Source: a bacterium
GTDB taxonomy: Bacteria; SZUA-79; Acidulodesulfobacterales; Acidulodesulfobacteraceae
Direction: 5' to 3'
NCBI GenBank assembly: GCA_021794255.1
Contig: JAJYRF010000081.1
Span: forward strand, 1-8,892
DNA length: 8,892 nt
This document shows, piece after piece, positions 1-5,313 of this stretch. The notes under the pieces were generated by a model. It was given only the letters and a program-made list of their open reading frames with translations. It had not been told where the DNA came from and searched no databases. Every line of letters begins with the position of its first letter. Position 1 is the stretch's first letter. The position numbers and the translations under genes are program-made.

Positions 1-96
1 GGTTCTCTTAGATAACTGCTGATTAAACATAATTTAATCCCTGCTTATCAACCGGCTTTTTCAAGCCCCCGCTTCTATAAGCGGCGGGTGGTTGAC
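1..96 (+). mobile_element. Probable right end of an IS200/IS605-type (TnpB-bearing) element
   Basis: The segment contains a GC-rich imperfect hairpin in otherwise AT-rich DNA: CCC (66-68) and CCGCTT (69-74), loop CTAT, AAGCGG (79-84), one bulged C, then GGG (86-88). It is followed at once by TGGTTGAC, ending at 96. A subterminal hairpin followed by a short TTGAC-like end is characteristic of right ends of IS200/IS605 elements, where the same region also forms the 3' scaffold of the TnpB omega RNA. The first codons of the window (GGT TCT CTT AGA TAA) could be the end of an upstream tnpB, but this cannot be verified because the window starts here. No T-tract follows the hairpin, which argues against a simple intrinsic terminator. 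The family assignment rests on motif resemblance only. Confidence 0.42.
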
Positions 97-193
97 TTTA
101 GTCTCCTTTAACATTTAATATTTTAATTTGTTATTTTTTTGTTATTTATATATTTATTTTTATCATGATTGCTTTTTAATATAATTATCTTGA

Positions 194-319
194 TTATATT
201 TATTATATTTCTTATATTTCTTATATTTCTTATATTTATTATATTTCTTATATTTCTTATATTTCTTATATTTCTTATATTTCTTATATTTCTTATATTT
301 CTTATATTTCTTATATTTT
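194..319. repeat. 9-bp tandem array, 14 copies of TTATATTTC
   Basis: Fourteen contiguous 9-nt units run without interruption. Units 1 and 5 end in A and the last ends in T; all others are identical. Because 9 is a multiple of three, the plus strand stays open and encodes a monotonous Leu-Ile-Phe string, which is a by-product of the repeat and not a credible protein. The array begins 21 bp beyond the stop codon of the histidine kinase gene and lies between it and the IS-like end. Such an array is expected to vary in copy number by replication slippage. No function is visible. Confidence 0.95.
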
Positions 320-340
320 TATTATTTAAAGATTGGCAAA

Positions 341-1615
341 CTAAATTAATTGCTTTTTAGAATATATTATCTTATTTAAATCAATTGAAAAAATGTTTTT
401 GTTGTCCTTATATTTATATATTATGATTAGTCCGTGCTTTTCTAATATTTGTTTAGTTATATACAAACCTAAACCGAAACCGTCTTTATTTTTTAAAGAA
501 AGGTCTTTCAAAAAAGGCTCAAACATAAATTCTTCAGATATCGACGGTTTTTGTCCCGCATTTATAAAACTTAATATGCCTTTTTCTACATTAATAATTA
601 CTTTTTTATCTATTTTATCTATTTTTTTATCTATGCTGAATTTGATTGCATTATCTAATAAGTTTTTAATAGCTATGCTCAGTAATTCAAAGTCCGCTTT
701 AACGATATAGTCTTCATCCGATATAATATTTATTTTTGAATTTCCATCTCCTATAAAAAGAAGTTCTTTAGCCCTATTTATAACATCGGTAAAATTGCAT
801 GGCGCTAAGTTAAGAATTGTATCGCTTATTGCTATTTTTTCTGCTGCGAATAATTCATTTATAAGCATTTCAAGCCTTGTAAAAATATCTGAAAATATTC
901 TTTTTTTATCTTCATTCTCGTTTTTTAACAATTCTAATGCAATCTTCCCTTTGGTAATAGGAGTTTTTAATTCATGCGCAACATTTCTTATAAACCATGC
1001 TCTTGTATTTAAAGTTTTTTTAACATTATTAATTGCCTCCTTAAATTCTTTTGCAATATAGCCTATTTCATCTTTTCTTTGAATGTATTCATCTAAATCT
1101 ATATTTATATCGCCTTTTTTAAATTCTTCCATTTTATTTCTAAATTTACTTAAAGGATGTATAGACCTGTATATGCTAATATATAAAAAAGCAAGAATTA
1201 AATTTAAACTAAGCCATGCAGCCAATAAAATTTCCTGTATATTAGCTCTCATATTTCTTTTTACCAAAAAATCGGCATTATTTGTTTTTGATTTTAAATA
1301 TACATATTCGCTTCCATTATACTTTAATAAAATTAAAGTATAATTTATCCTGGGCGGAGTTCTCTTAAAAATTAATTCTCCATTTTTTAAAATTTTATCG
1401 GCAATATTTTTATTTTTAATTAAATCTATGTCTGAAAATTTATTATTAGCTAATTTGTTGTTTTTTGCCAGAAATATCATCTTTCTTATAAAACGAAATG
1501 TTTCAATATGATTTACAATTTTATGTGCAAAAAGATAAAAAAACAGTAATATTGTAAAACTTAAAATAAAAGTAATATTAATTTTAAATAAAACTGAATG
1601 TCTATTTATTGTCAT
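341..1615 (-). CDS. ArsS-like membrane sensor histidine kinase
   Basis: This is the sensor kinase of a two-component system: it autophosphorylates on histidine and passes phosphate to the neighbouring response regulator. In order along 424 residues there is a membrane segment (about 10-30), a periplasmic sensor region of about 95 residues, a second membrane segment (about 128-148), a HAMP linker (about 149-200), and a HisKA dimerisation domain with the H box around His214 (NVAHELKTPITKG). The ATPase domain has an N box (Asn318, Asn322) and a G box DGFGLGL (378-384). The H-box wording and the following FTRLEMLINEL resemble the ArsS family, whose Helicobacter pylori member responds to low pH; the acid role here is inference. 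The canonical D-x-G G1 box is replaced by NAGQKPS (352-358). The start overlaps the stop of a regulator remnant as ATGA. No clear Shine-Dalgarno is seen. The stop lies beside the 9-bp array. Confidence 0.9.
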   Translation of the reverse strand: MTINRHSVLFKINITFILSFTILLFFYLFAHKIVNHIETFRFIRKMIFLAKNNKLANNKFSDIDLIKNKNIADKILKNGELIFKRTPPRINYTLILLKYNGSEYVYLKSKTNNADFLVKRNMRANIQEILLAAWLSLNLILAFLYISIYRSIHPLSKFRNKMEEFKKGDINIDLDEYIQRKDEIGYIAKEFKEAINNVKKTLNTRAWFIRNVAHELKTPITKGKIALELLKNENEDKKRIFSDIFTRLEMLINELFAAEKIAISDTILNLAPCNFTDVINRAKELLFIGDGNSKINIISDEDYIVKADFELLSIAIKNLLDNAIKFSIDKKIDKIDKKVIINVEKGILSFINAGQKPSISEEFMFEPFLKDLSLKNKDGFGLGLYITKQILEKHGLIIIYKYKDNKNIFSIDLNKIIYSKKQLI

Positions 1616-1692
1616 ATTGCTTTATATTCCACAAATTTATACCGATAGCAATAACTCTTCATGTATGATAGTAGGCTACGCCTAATTTTTTA
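1612..1692 (-). pseudogene. Decayed second copy of a response-regulator C-terminus
   Basis: The minus strand reads SYMKSYCYRYKFVEYKAI and then a stop. This closely matches the end of the intact upstream regulator, KYIKSIRGYGYKFVE. At DNA level a 17-nt stretch, TATAAATTTGTGGAATA, differs from the regulator's own tail only by two purine transitions. The remnant's TGA (1612-1614) overlaps the kinase ATG as ATGA, the usual coupled arrangement of an RR-HK operon. The frame opens only after a TAA at about 1693, so little more than 20 codons survive. I infer that the ancestral regulator ended here, and that the present regulator ending at 1781 arose by insertion, partial duplication or replacement. 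The match is short and AT-rich, hence the moderate confidence. Confidence 0.5.
1672..1691 (+). terminator. Weak terminator-like hairpin on the plus strand
   Basis: TAGGC (1672-1676), loop TAC, GCCTA (1680-1684), then A and six Ts (1686-1691). A 5-bp stem with a U-tract could terminate plus-strand transcription. The flanking genes are on the minus strand, so if real it would act on antisense transcription through the kinase-regulator junction. It may be fortuitous. Confidence 0.2.
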
Positions 1693-1780
1693 TTTATTCT
1701 TATTTTAAAAACTTATACCATTCTTTTATATCTGCATCCGATGTTCTTTTATTATACCTGTTACAATTGGTGCAGCTTCT

Positions 1781-2545
1781 TTACTCTACAAATTTATATC
1801 CGTATCCTCTAATTGATTTAATGTATTTTGGATTCTTAGGGTCGTCCGATATTTTTTTTCTTATCCTTCCTATTATTACATCTACGCTTCTGTCAATGCT
1901 TTCATAATTCATTGTTTTCATATTTTCAAGAATAAAATCTCTTGTTATAACTCTATCTTTATTTTTAAGCAAAATTGAGAATAATTCATATTCGGCAGAC
2001 GTTAAATCTAATGTTTCCCCTTCCTTTTTTATAATCATTTTATCTTCATAAATTTCAAAATATTTTATATTGTTTTTTATATTATTATTTTTTATTTCTG
2101 CATTATTATTTGAATAAATATTTATTGAATTTATATCGGAAACATAAGTTCCATCAAGCTTTTGTCCATCATTTTCTCTGTCTTTTCTTCTTATTACCGA
2201 TCTTATTCTGGCTACAAGCTCTCTTGGGTTATAAGGTTTTGAAACATAATCGTCAGCTCCTATTTCAAGACCCGTCACTACGTCGGCATCGTCGCTTCTA
2301 GCCGAAGAAATTATAATAGGTATATCCGAAATTTCAGAAACTAATTTACATACCTTTAGTCCATCAATATCGGGCAAAGTAAGGTCTAAAATTAATAGGT
2401 CAAAATTATTGTAGCTATTATTAATTGCTACAAGCCCTTCTTTTGAACTTTCAAAATTTATAAGCTCTATATTAAACTTATGTAGATATTCTTTTAAAAG
2501 ACTTGCTATTTCGTTATCGTCTTCAATCATTATAATTTTTATCAT
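1781..2545 (-). CDS. OmpR-family response regulator, partner of the ArsS-like kinase
   Basis: A DNA-binding response regulator of 254 residues. The receiver domain (about 1-118) has the acidic pocket Glu8/Asp9/Asp10, the phosphoacceptor Asp54 (in LLILDLTLPDIDG), the switch serine at about 80-81 and the conserved Lys103 (SKPYNPREL). A winged-helix effector domain (about 162-254) ends in the typical IRGYGYKFVE. The linker between them (about 120-162) is longer and more asparagine-rich than usual, with runs such as NNNAEIKNNNIKNN. It lies directly upstream of the kinase on the same strand, so the two very probably form one operon. The 165-bp gap between them is abnormal for such a pair and contains a tail remnant. 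After its stop the same frame continues open for 26 codons, with a CTNC motif, before the next TAA. No Shine-Dalgarno is visible before the ATG. Paired direct repeats upstream may be autoregulatory sites. Confidence 0.93.
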   Translation of the reverse strand: MIKIIMIEDDNEIASLLKEYLHKFNIELINFESSKEGLVAINNSYNNFDLLILDLTLPDIDGLKVCKLVSEISDIPIIISSARSDDADVVTGLEIGADDYVSKPYNPRELVARIRSVIRRKDRENDGQKLDGTYVSDINSINIYSNNNAEIKNNNIKNNIKYFEIYEDKMIIKKEGETLDLTSAEYELFSILLKNKDRVITRDFILENMKTMNYESIDRSVDVIIGRIRKKISDDPKNPKYIKSIRGYGYKFVE

Positions 2546-2570
2546 AATAAAGATATAATAATTTATAATT

Positions 2571-2701
2571 TATATATATAAATCTTATCGTTATAACTAT
2601 AGCTATAAAGCTATAAAAAGTTATAAAACTATTCATTCTGTGCTAAAGCTAACTTATTATAACTTATTATATAAATATAAATCTTATTATTATAATTATA
2701 G
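2571..2701. repeat. Imperfect 32-bp direct repeat upstream of the response regulator
   Basis: Copies lie at 2571-2602 and 2670-2701 and agree at 28 of 32 positions; both contain ATATAAATCTTAT and end in TATAG. Between them are two exact copies of AGCTATAA (2601-2616). The first copy ends about 57 bp upstream of the regulator's start codon. Confidence 0.7.
2651..2670. promoter_or_regulatory. Candidate OmpR-type operator: AACTTATTAT in tandem
   Basis: Two perfect back-to-back copies of AACTTATTAT with a 10-bp period lie about 105 bp upstream of the response regulator start. OmpR/PhoB-family regulators bind head-to-tail half-sites spaced about one helical turn apart, so this is a plausible autoregulatory site. 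In such AT-rich DNA chance repetition is also possible. Confidence 0.3.
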
Positions 2702-2755
2702 AACAGTATTGTAAACAAAGTATAAATATATTATAAATGAAAAAAATATTTTTAG

Positions 2756-2794
2756 ATTTATTTAAAATATTTATTTTAAATATTTTAAATAAAT
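2756..2794. repeat. 17-bp AT-only perfect inverted repeat
   Basis: Arms at 2756-2772 and 2778-2794 are perfectly complementary over 17 bp around a 5-nt loop (ATTTT). The composition is entirely A and T. It could extrude as a cruciform or form a hairpin in either transcript. Neither side has the GC-rich stem of a normal terminator, so its role is unknown. Confidence 0.85.
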
Positions 2795-2825
2795 TGATAA
2801 GCAGCAATAAACAGGTTTTGCTTGG

Positions 2826-2914
2826 AAATTAATTATAATAAATAACAGTGCTGTCATATATATCCAATGGATTAATCATTATTGCTCTGCCGTCAAATTA
2901 ATTATAATAAATAA
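2826..2914. repeat. Exact 20-bp direct repeat, each copy carrying TATAAT on the minus strand
   Basis: AAATTAATTATAATAAATAA occurs at 2826-2845 and 2895-2914, 69 bp apart. Read on the minus strand, towards the response regulator, each copy includes a perfect -10 hexamer TATAAT (2832-2837 and 2901-2906). No convincing -35 box lies 16-18 bp upstream of either, so these are only possible duplicated promoter cores. Confidence 0.6.
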
Positions 2915-3003
2915 TAGATACCGCCAATAATATAATCCAAAAAAAATAATATGATATTTTATGTGTGATATATATGATGTTTATTTAACTATTTAACTAT
3001 TTA

Positions 3004-3031
3004 ATATTGGCATATATTATTATGCCAATAT
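3004..3031. repeat. 11-bp perfect inverted repeat with TTGGCA/TGCCAA core
   Basis: ATATTGGCATA (3004-3014) and TATGCCAATAT (3021-3031) form a perfect 11-bp stem with a 6-nt loop, about 170 bp beyond the end of rfbA. There is no adjacent T-tract. It could be an operator-type dyad or a transcript-end stabiliser. Confidence 0.7.
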
Positions 3032-3059
3032 ATGATATATGATATATGATATATGATAT
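3028..3059. repeat. 7-bp microsatellite, four copies of ATATATG
   Basis: Four perfect tandem heptamers at 3028-3055, followed by a partial ATAT, abut the preceding hairpin. The period matches the longer ATGTATT array at the end of the window, with a different sequence. Confidence 0.9.
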
Positions 3060-3203
3060 TATAATGTATGGTATTTTATTTACGATTTATGATATAAGAC
3101 ATTTGATACGGGACGAAACAATATTATTAATTTTTATAAACCATTTAATAATCAATCAAAAAACGGAGAATTGTGCAGATAAAAAGCAAAAAAATATTAC
3201 TTT

Positions 3204-4082
3204 TTATAAATTATTTAGAATTTTTAAGAGATACTTGCCATAATTTCCTTTATTATAAGTATTTGCTGCTTTTTTAAGACCATCTATACTAATATATCCC
3301 ATTCTATATGCTATTTCTTCAATGCAGCCGATTTTAAGACCCTGTCTTTTTTCCATCATAGCAATAAATTCAGCCGCATCTAACAAACTTTCGGGAGTAC
3401 CGGTATCTAACCACGCATGACCCCTTCCGAGCTGAAAAGCTTTTAATTTTTTATTCTTTAAATAAACATTGTTGACATCTGTTATTTCAAGTTCTCCTCT
3501 TTTTGAAGGCTTAATATTTTTAGCAATTTCTATTACGCTATTATCATAAAAGTAAATTCCTGTAACGGCATAATTGGATTTTGGCTCTTGAGGTTTTTCT
3601 TCAATTGAAGTTACAAAGCCGTTTACGTCTAATTCTATAACACCGTACCTTTGAGGATCTTCAACATAATATGTGAATATTGCGCCCCCTCCTTCATTTT
3701 GCACGGTTTTTTTTGCTTGATTAAATAAATTAGGCAAACCGTGACCGTAAAATATATTATCGCCTAATATAAGACAGACATCATCACTTCCGATAAATTC
3801 TTCGCCGATTATAAAAGCTTGAGCAAGACCGCCTGGTTCAGGCTGCTCTTTGTATAATATATTTAAGCCTATTGAACTTCCGTCTTTAAATATTGATTTA
3901 AACTTTGACACATCTTCGGGGTTAGATATAATCAGTATATCTTTGATACCTGCAAACATTAAAGAAGATAAAGGATAATAAATCATAGGTTTATCGTAAA
4001 TAGGAAGAAGCTGCTTGCACACGCTTAAAGTAATAGGATAAAGCCGCGTGCCGCTTCCCCCTGCAAGAATAATACCCTTCAT
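3204..4082 (-). CDS. rfbA: Glucose-1-phosphate thymidylyltransferase
   Basis: RfbA/RmlA makes dTDP-glucose from dTTP and glucose 1-phosphate, the first committed step to dTDP-L-rhamnose and related sugars for O-antigen and other surface glycans, in the cytoplasm. The 292-residue length is normal for the family. Visible motifs are the nucleotide-binding loop [13 protein letters not shown] (6-18), CKQLLP (22-27, Lys23), the metal and sugar site LGDNIFYG (106-113, Asp108), EEKP (161-164) and WLDTGT (224-229, Asp226). The start [13 protein letters not shown] is the standard family N-terminus. No Shine-Dalgarno precedes it. The small Asn/Ala/Gln-rich gene ends 62 bp upstream on the same strand, so read-through from its promoter is possible. 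The usual companions rmlB, rmlC and rmlD are not in this window. A glycosyltransferase lies about 3.3 kb away on the other strand. Confidence 0.96.
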   Translation of the reverse strand: MKGIILAGGSGTRLYPITLSVCKQLLPIYDKPMIYYPLSSLMFAGIKDILIISNPEDVSKFKSIFKDGSSIGLNILYKEQPEPGGLAQAFIIGEEFIGSDDVCLILGDNIFYGHGLPNLFNQAKKTVQNEGGGAIFTYYVEDPQRYGVIELDVNGFVTSIEEKPQEPKSNYAVTGIYFYDNSVIEIAKNIKPSKRGELEITDVNNVYLKNKKLKAFQLGRGHAWLDTGTPESLLDAAEFIAMMEKRQGLKIGCIEEIAYRMGYISIDGLKKAANTYNKGNYGKYLLKILNNL

Positions 4083-4144
4083 AGAGTTTTAATTACCGCT
4101 GCATAATAAATAAAACAATTTAATAGTCGCCTAAAAACATAAAA

Positions 4145-4483
4145 TCAAATAATTTTATTTATAAAATTACCTGTAGTGCCTGCCGCGTTTGGAATCTGAG
4201 CTTGGTTATTATATTGATTATTATTGGCGCCAGTTGCTGCATTATCAGCAGCTTTAGCAGCATTTTTATTTGTATTGTTATTTAAACCTGCCACCGATAC
4301 TTTTAATGCATTAACTAAACCTTTATCTAATGTTTTGACGGTATTTAATGCGACAGCCGCAGTTTTATTATAGACATCATTCGGTCCTTGAATATTTTGA
4401 TACTGTCCATTTGAAGCGGCAGCTTGATTTTTTTGATATAGATAATTTCCCTGCTGCTGAAGCGGATTAATTGCTTGAGTCAT
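4145..4483 (-). CDS. Unrecognised small Asn/Ala/Gln-rich protein
   Basis: I do not recognise this protein. From the ATG at 4483 it has 112 residues and begins MTQAINPLQQQ. A longer GTG start at 4492 is unlikely because it overlaps the Shine-Dalgarno. By my count Asn, Ala and Gln supply 54 of 112 residues. There is no cysteine or tryptophan, no signal peptide and no membrane segment. One more ordered stretch (about 40-66, NKTAAVALNTVKTLDKGLVNALK) could form an amphipathic helix. It is flanked by disordered-looking N/Q/A-rich arms, and the end is IPNAAGTTGNFINKII. It has the only strong Shine-Dalgarno in the window and a good extended -10 promoter, which suggests substantial expression. It precedes rfbA on the same strand. 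A structural, surface or filament-forming protein is conceivable but unproven. The codon pattern and SD make a real gene likely. Confidence 0.75.
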   Translation of the reverse strand: MTQAINPLQQQGNYLYQKNQAAASNGQYQNIQGPNDVYNKTAAVALNTVKTLDKGLVNALKVSVAGLNNNTNKNAAKAADNAATGANNNQYNNQAQIPNAAGTTGNFINKII

Positions 4484-4490
4484 AATAAAC

Positions 4491-4497
4491 ACCTCCT
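4491..4497 (-). promoter_or_regulatory. Strong Shine-Dalgarno AGGAGGT fixing the small gene's start
   Basis: The minus strand reads AGGAGGT, then seven bases (GTTTATT), then ATG at 4483. This spacing selects the ATG over the upstream GTG at 4492, which lies at the edge of the SD itself. None of the other five protein genes here has a comparable site. Confidence 0.85.
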
Positions 4498-4510
4498 AAT
4501 CTATCATACA

Positions 4511-4571
4511 TTTAATTATTTAATTATTTAATTATTTAATTAATTAATTATTTAATTATTTAATTAATTAA
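4511..4571. repeat. TAATTATT/TAAT tandem repeat in the leader of the small gene
   Basis: About 60 bp consist of 8-bp TAATTATT units interrupted by TAAT tetramers. The repeat lies between the proposed promoter and the Shine-Dalgarno of the small gene, so copy-number change would alter its 5' untranslated region. Confidence 0.8.
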
Positions 4572-4595
4572 CATATCAAATTTGCTTACTTTTAT

Positions 4596-4604
4596 ATTAT
4601 ATCA
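4596..4604 (-). promoter_or_regulatory. Extended -10 promoter for the small gene (and possibly rfbA)
   Basis: On the minus strand TGATATAAT (TGn plus a perfect TATAAT) lies about 110 bp upstream of the ATG at 4483. There is no good -35 hexamer, which extended -10 promoters can tolerate. Transcription would begin near 4590 and give a leader made mostly of the TAATTATT repeat. Confidence 0.4.
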
Positions 4605-4653
4605 CATTTTAATTTATTTGCATCAGCAAAATTATTTATAATAATAAAAAATT

Positions 4654-4898
4654 TTATAAATAAAACCTTCTATGCCTTTTCAAATCGGAAAAACTATTTT
4701 TTATTTCAATGTTTTTTCTTACATAATTAACAAGCTCTTTTTGAATATCTATACCTAATAAAATTTCTATTCAAACTTTATGATTCATAAGCAGTTGTTT
4801 GTTCCGCTTCCCAAAAATGGAACAAAAACAATTTCATTTTTCTTTGTATATCTCAAAATAAATTGGTGCGGAATTTGCTGCAATTCAACATTACTAAA
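4654..4898 (-). pseudogene. C-terminal remnant of a DNA methyltransferase
   Basis: On the minus strand one frame gives IPHQFILRYTKKNEIVF, then VPFLGSGT, clearly the DPFxGSGT S-adenosylmethionine-binding motif of N4-cytosine/N6-adenine DNA methyltransferases with Asp replaced by Val. A +1 shift continues TAYES, a stop, then SLNRNFI. Another shift resumes LGIDIQKELVNYVRKNIE and ends KRHRRFYL and TAA at 4654-4656. The order (IPHQ.., motif I, NRxFIGIDI, terminal helix) is right for the C-terminal part of such an enzyme, so two frameshifts, one in-frame stop and a motif substitution show a dead gene. An in-frame TAA (4899-4901) lies upstream, and everything before it to the tRNA at 4950 has lost recognisable similarity. 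The catalytic DPPY/SPPY half is absent. It lies directly against the 3' end of tRNA-Ser. Confidence 0.75.
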
Positions 4899-4949
4899 TT
4901 ATTTGAGAATGGCAGAGATAACCAATCCAGATTTTAGAAATGTGTAAAT

Positions 4950-5035
<86 letters not shown>

Positions 5036-5044
5036 ATAAAAAAA

Positions 5045-5071
5045 ATATAAATAAATATAATTTATTTATAT
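5045..5071. repeat. 12-bp AT-only perfect inverted repeat upstream of tRNA-Ser
   Basis: ATATAAATAAAT (5045-5056) and ATTTATTTATAT (5060-5071) are perfectly complementary around ATA. It lies in the presumed leader of the tRNA precursor, about 10 bp before the mature 5' end. Confidence 0.75.
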
Positions 5072-5121
5072 ATATTTATGTTTATTTTATTTATATTTAT
5101 GTTTTAATCCTTAGTTTTATA

Positions 5122-5130
5122 ATTGTATCA
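5122..5130 (-). promoter_or_regulatory. Possible tRNA-Ser promoter (extended -10)
   Basis: On the minus strand TGATACAAT matches an extended -10 (TGn plus TACAAT) about 87 bp upstream of the tRNA. There is no clear -35. In AT-rich DNA such matches are common, so this is tentative. Confidence 0.22.
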
Positions 5131-5228
5131 TAAATTTATTTAAAAAAAAATATTTGATAAAAAATTATTTTTCATAAATAAATATAATTTACCGATAGTT
5201 GCCGTTGATTGATGCCTGCACGTTTTAT

Positions 5229-5278
5229 AGCCGTCGGTATTTAGACGGCTCATCCTCCTGCCTTTATAGGAATAGGAA
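5229..5278. repeat. Pair of adjacent hairpins between hemW and tRNA-Ser
   Basis: AGCCGTC (5229-5235) and GACGGCT (5244-5250) form a perfect 7-bp GC-rich stem with an 8-nt loop. Immediately next, TCCT-G-CCT, loop TTAT, AGG-AAT-AGGA (about 5255-5275) forms a second, interrupted stem, followed by TATGTCAATTC. There is no T-tract, so these are poor candidates for a hemW terminator. Two subterminal hairpins and a TGTCA/TTGACA boundary recall IS200/IS605 ends or derived palindromic mini-elements, but no transposase is present. On the minus strand the first hairpin shares its frame AGCCG-N8-CGGCTATAAA with the hairpin at 7153-7170 if only the outer five pairs are counted. Confidence 0.6.
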
Positions 5279-5313
5279 TATGTCAATTCATATTATAAAT
5301 ATATTAAAATAAA

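Larger units (their letters stand above)
2546..3203. other. Gene-free intergenic region with layered repeats
   Basis: These 658 bp between rfbA and the response regulator hold no credible gene. A plus-strand frame from 3046 starts inside a microsatellite and runs into rfbA antisense. The region holds paired direct repeats, a long AT palindrome, a GC-containing hairpin and a 7-bp microsatellite, each listed separately. No GC-rich terminator with a T-tract follows rfbA. Confidence 0.75.

Noticed and set aside
194..319. CRISPR array
   Set aside because: Units are 9 bp and directly contiguous with no spacers, so this is a tandem microsatellite.
169..360. Plus-strand frame encoding a 63-residue Leu-Ile-Phe repeat protein
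   Set aside because: It is produced entirely by the 9-bp tandem array, has no ribosome site and runs into the kinase gene antisense.
393..1343. Plus-strand frames opposite the histidine kinase
   Set aside because: They are antisense shadows of a gene with clear HisKA and ATPase motifs.
2794..2805. TTGATAAGCAG shared with the complement of 40-50 as a dispersed motif
   Set aside because: An 11-bp match is expected by chance several times in about 9 kb of biased sequence.
3046..3243. Plus-strand 65-codon frame
   Set aside because: It starts inside the ATATATG microsatellite, overlaps the end of rfbA on the opposite strand and resembles nothing.
4484..4492. Upstream GTG start for the small Asn/Ala/Gln-rich protein
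   Set aside because: The GTG overlaps the AGGAGGT Shine-Dalgarno, whereas the ATG at 4483 has ideal spacing.
5160..5253. Small minus-strand frame beginning MSRLNTDGYKT right after GGAGG
   Set aside because: The GGAGG touches the ATG with no spacing, the first codons are the arms of a perfect hairpin, and the tail is AT-rich nonsense, so a noncoding palindrome explains it better.
5229..5278. Intrinsic terminator for hemW
   Set aside because: The hairpins are GC-rich enough but no T-tract follows in either orientation.
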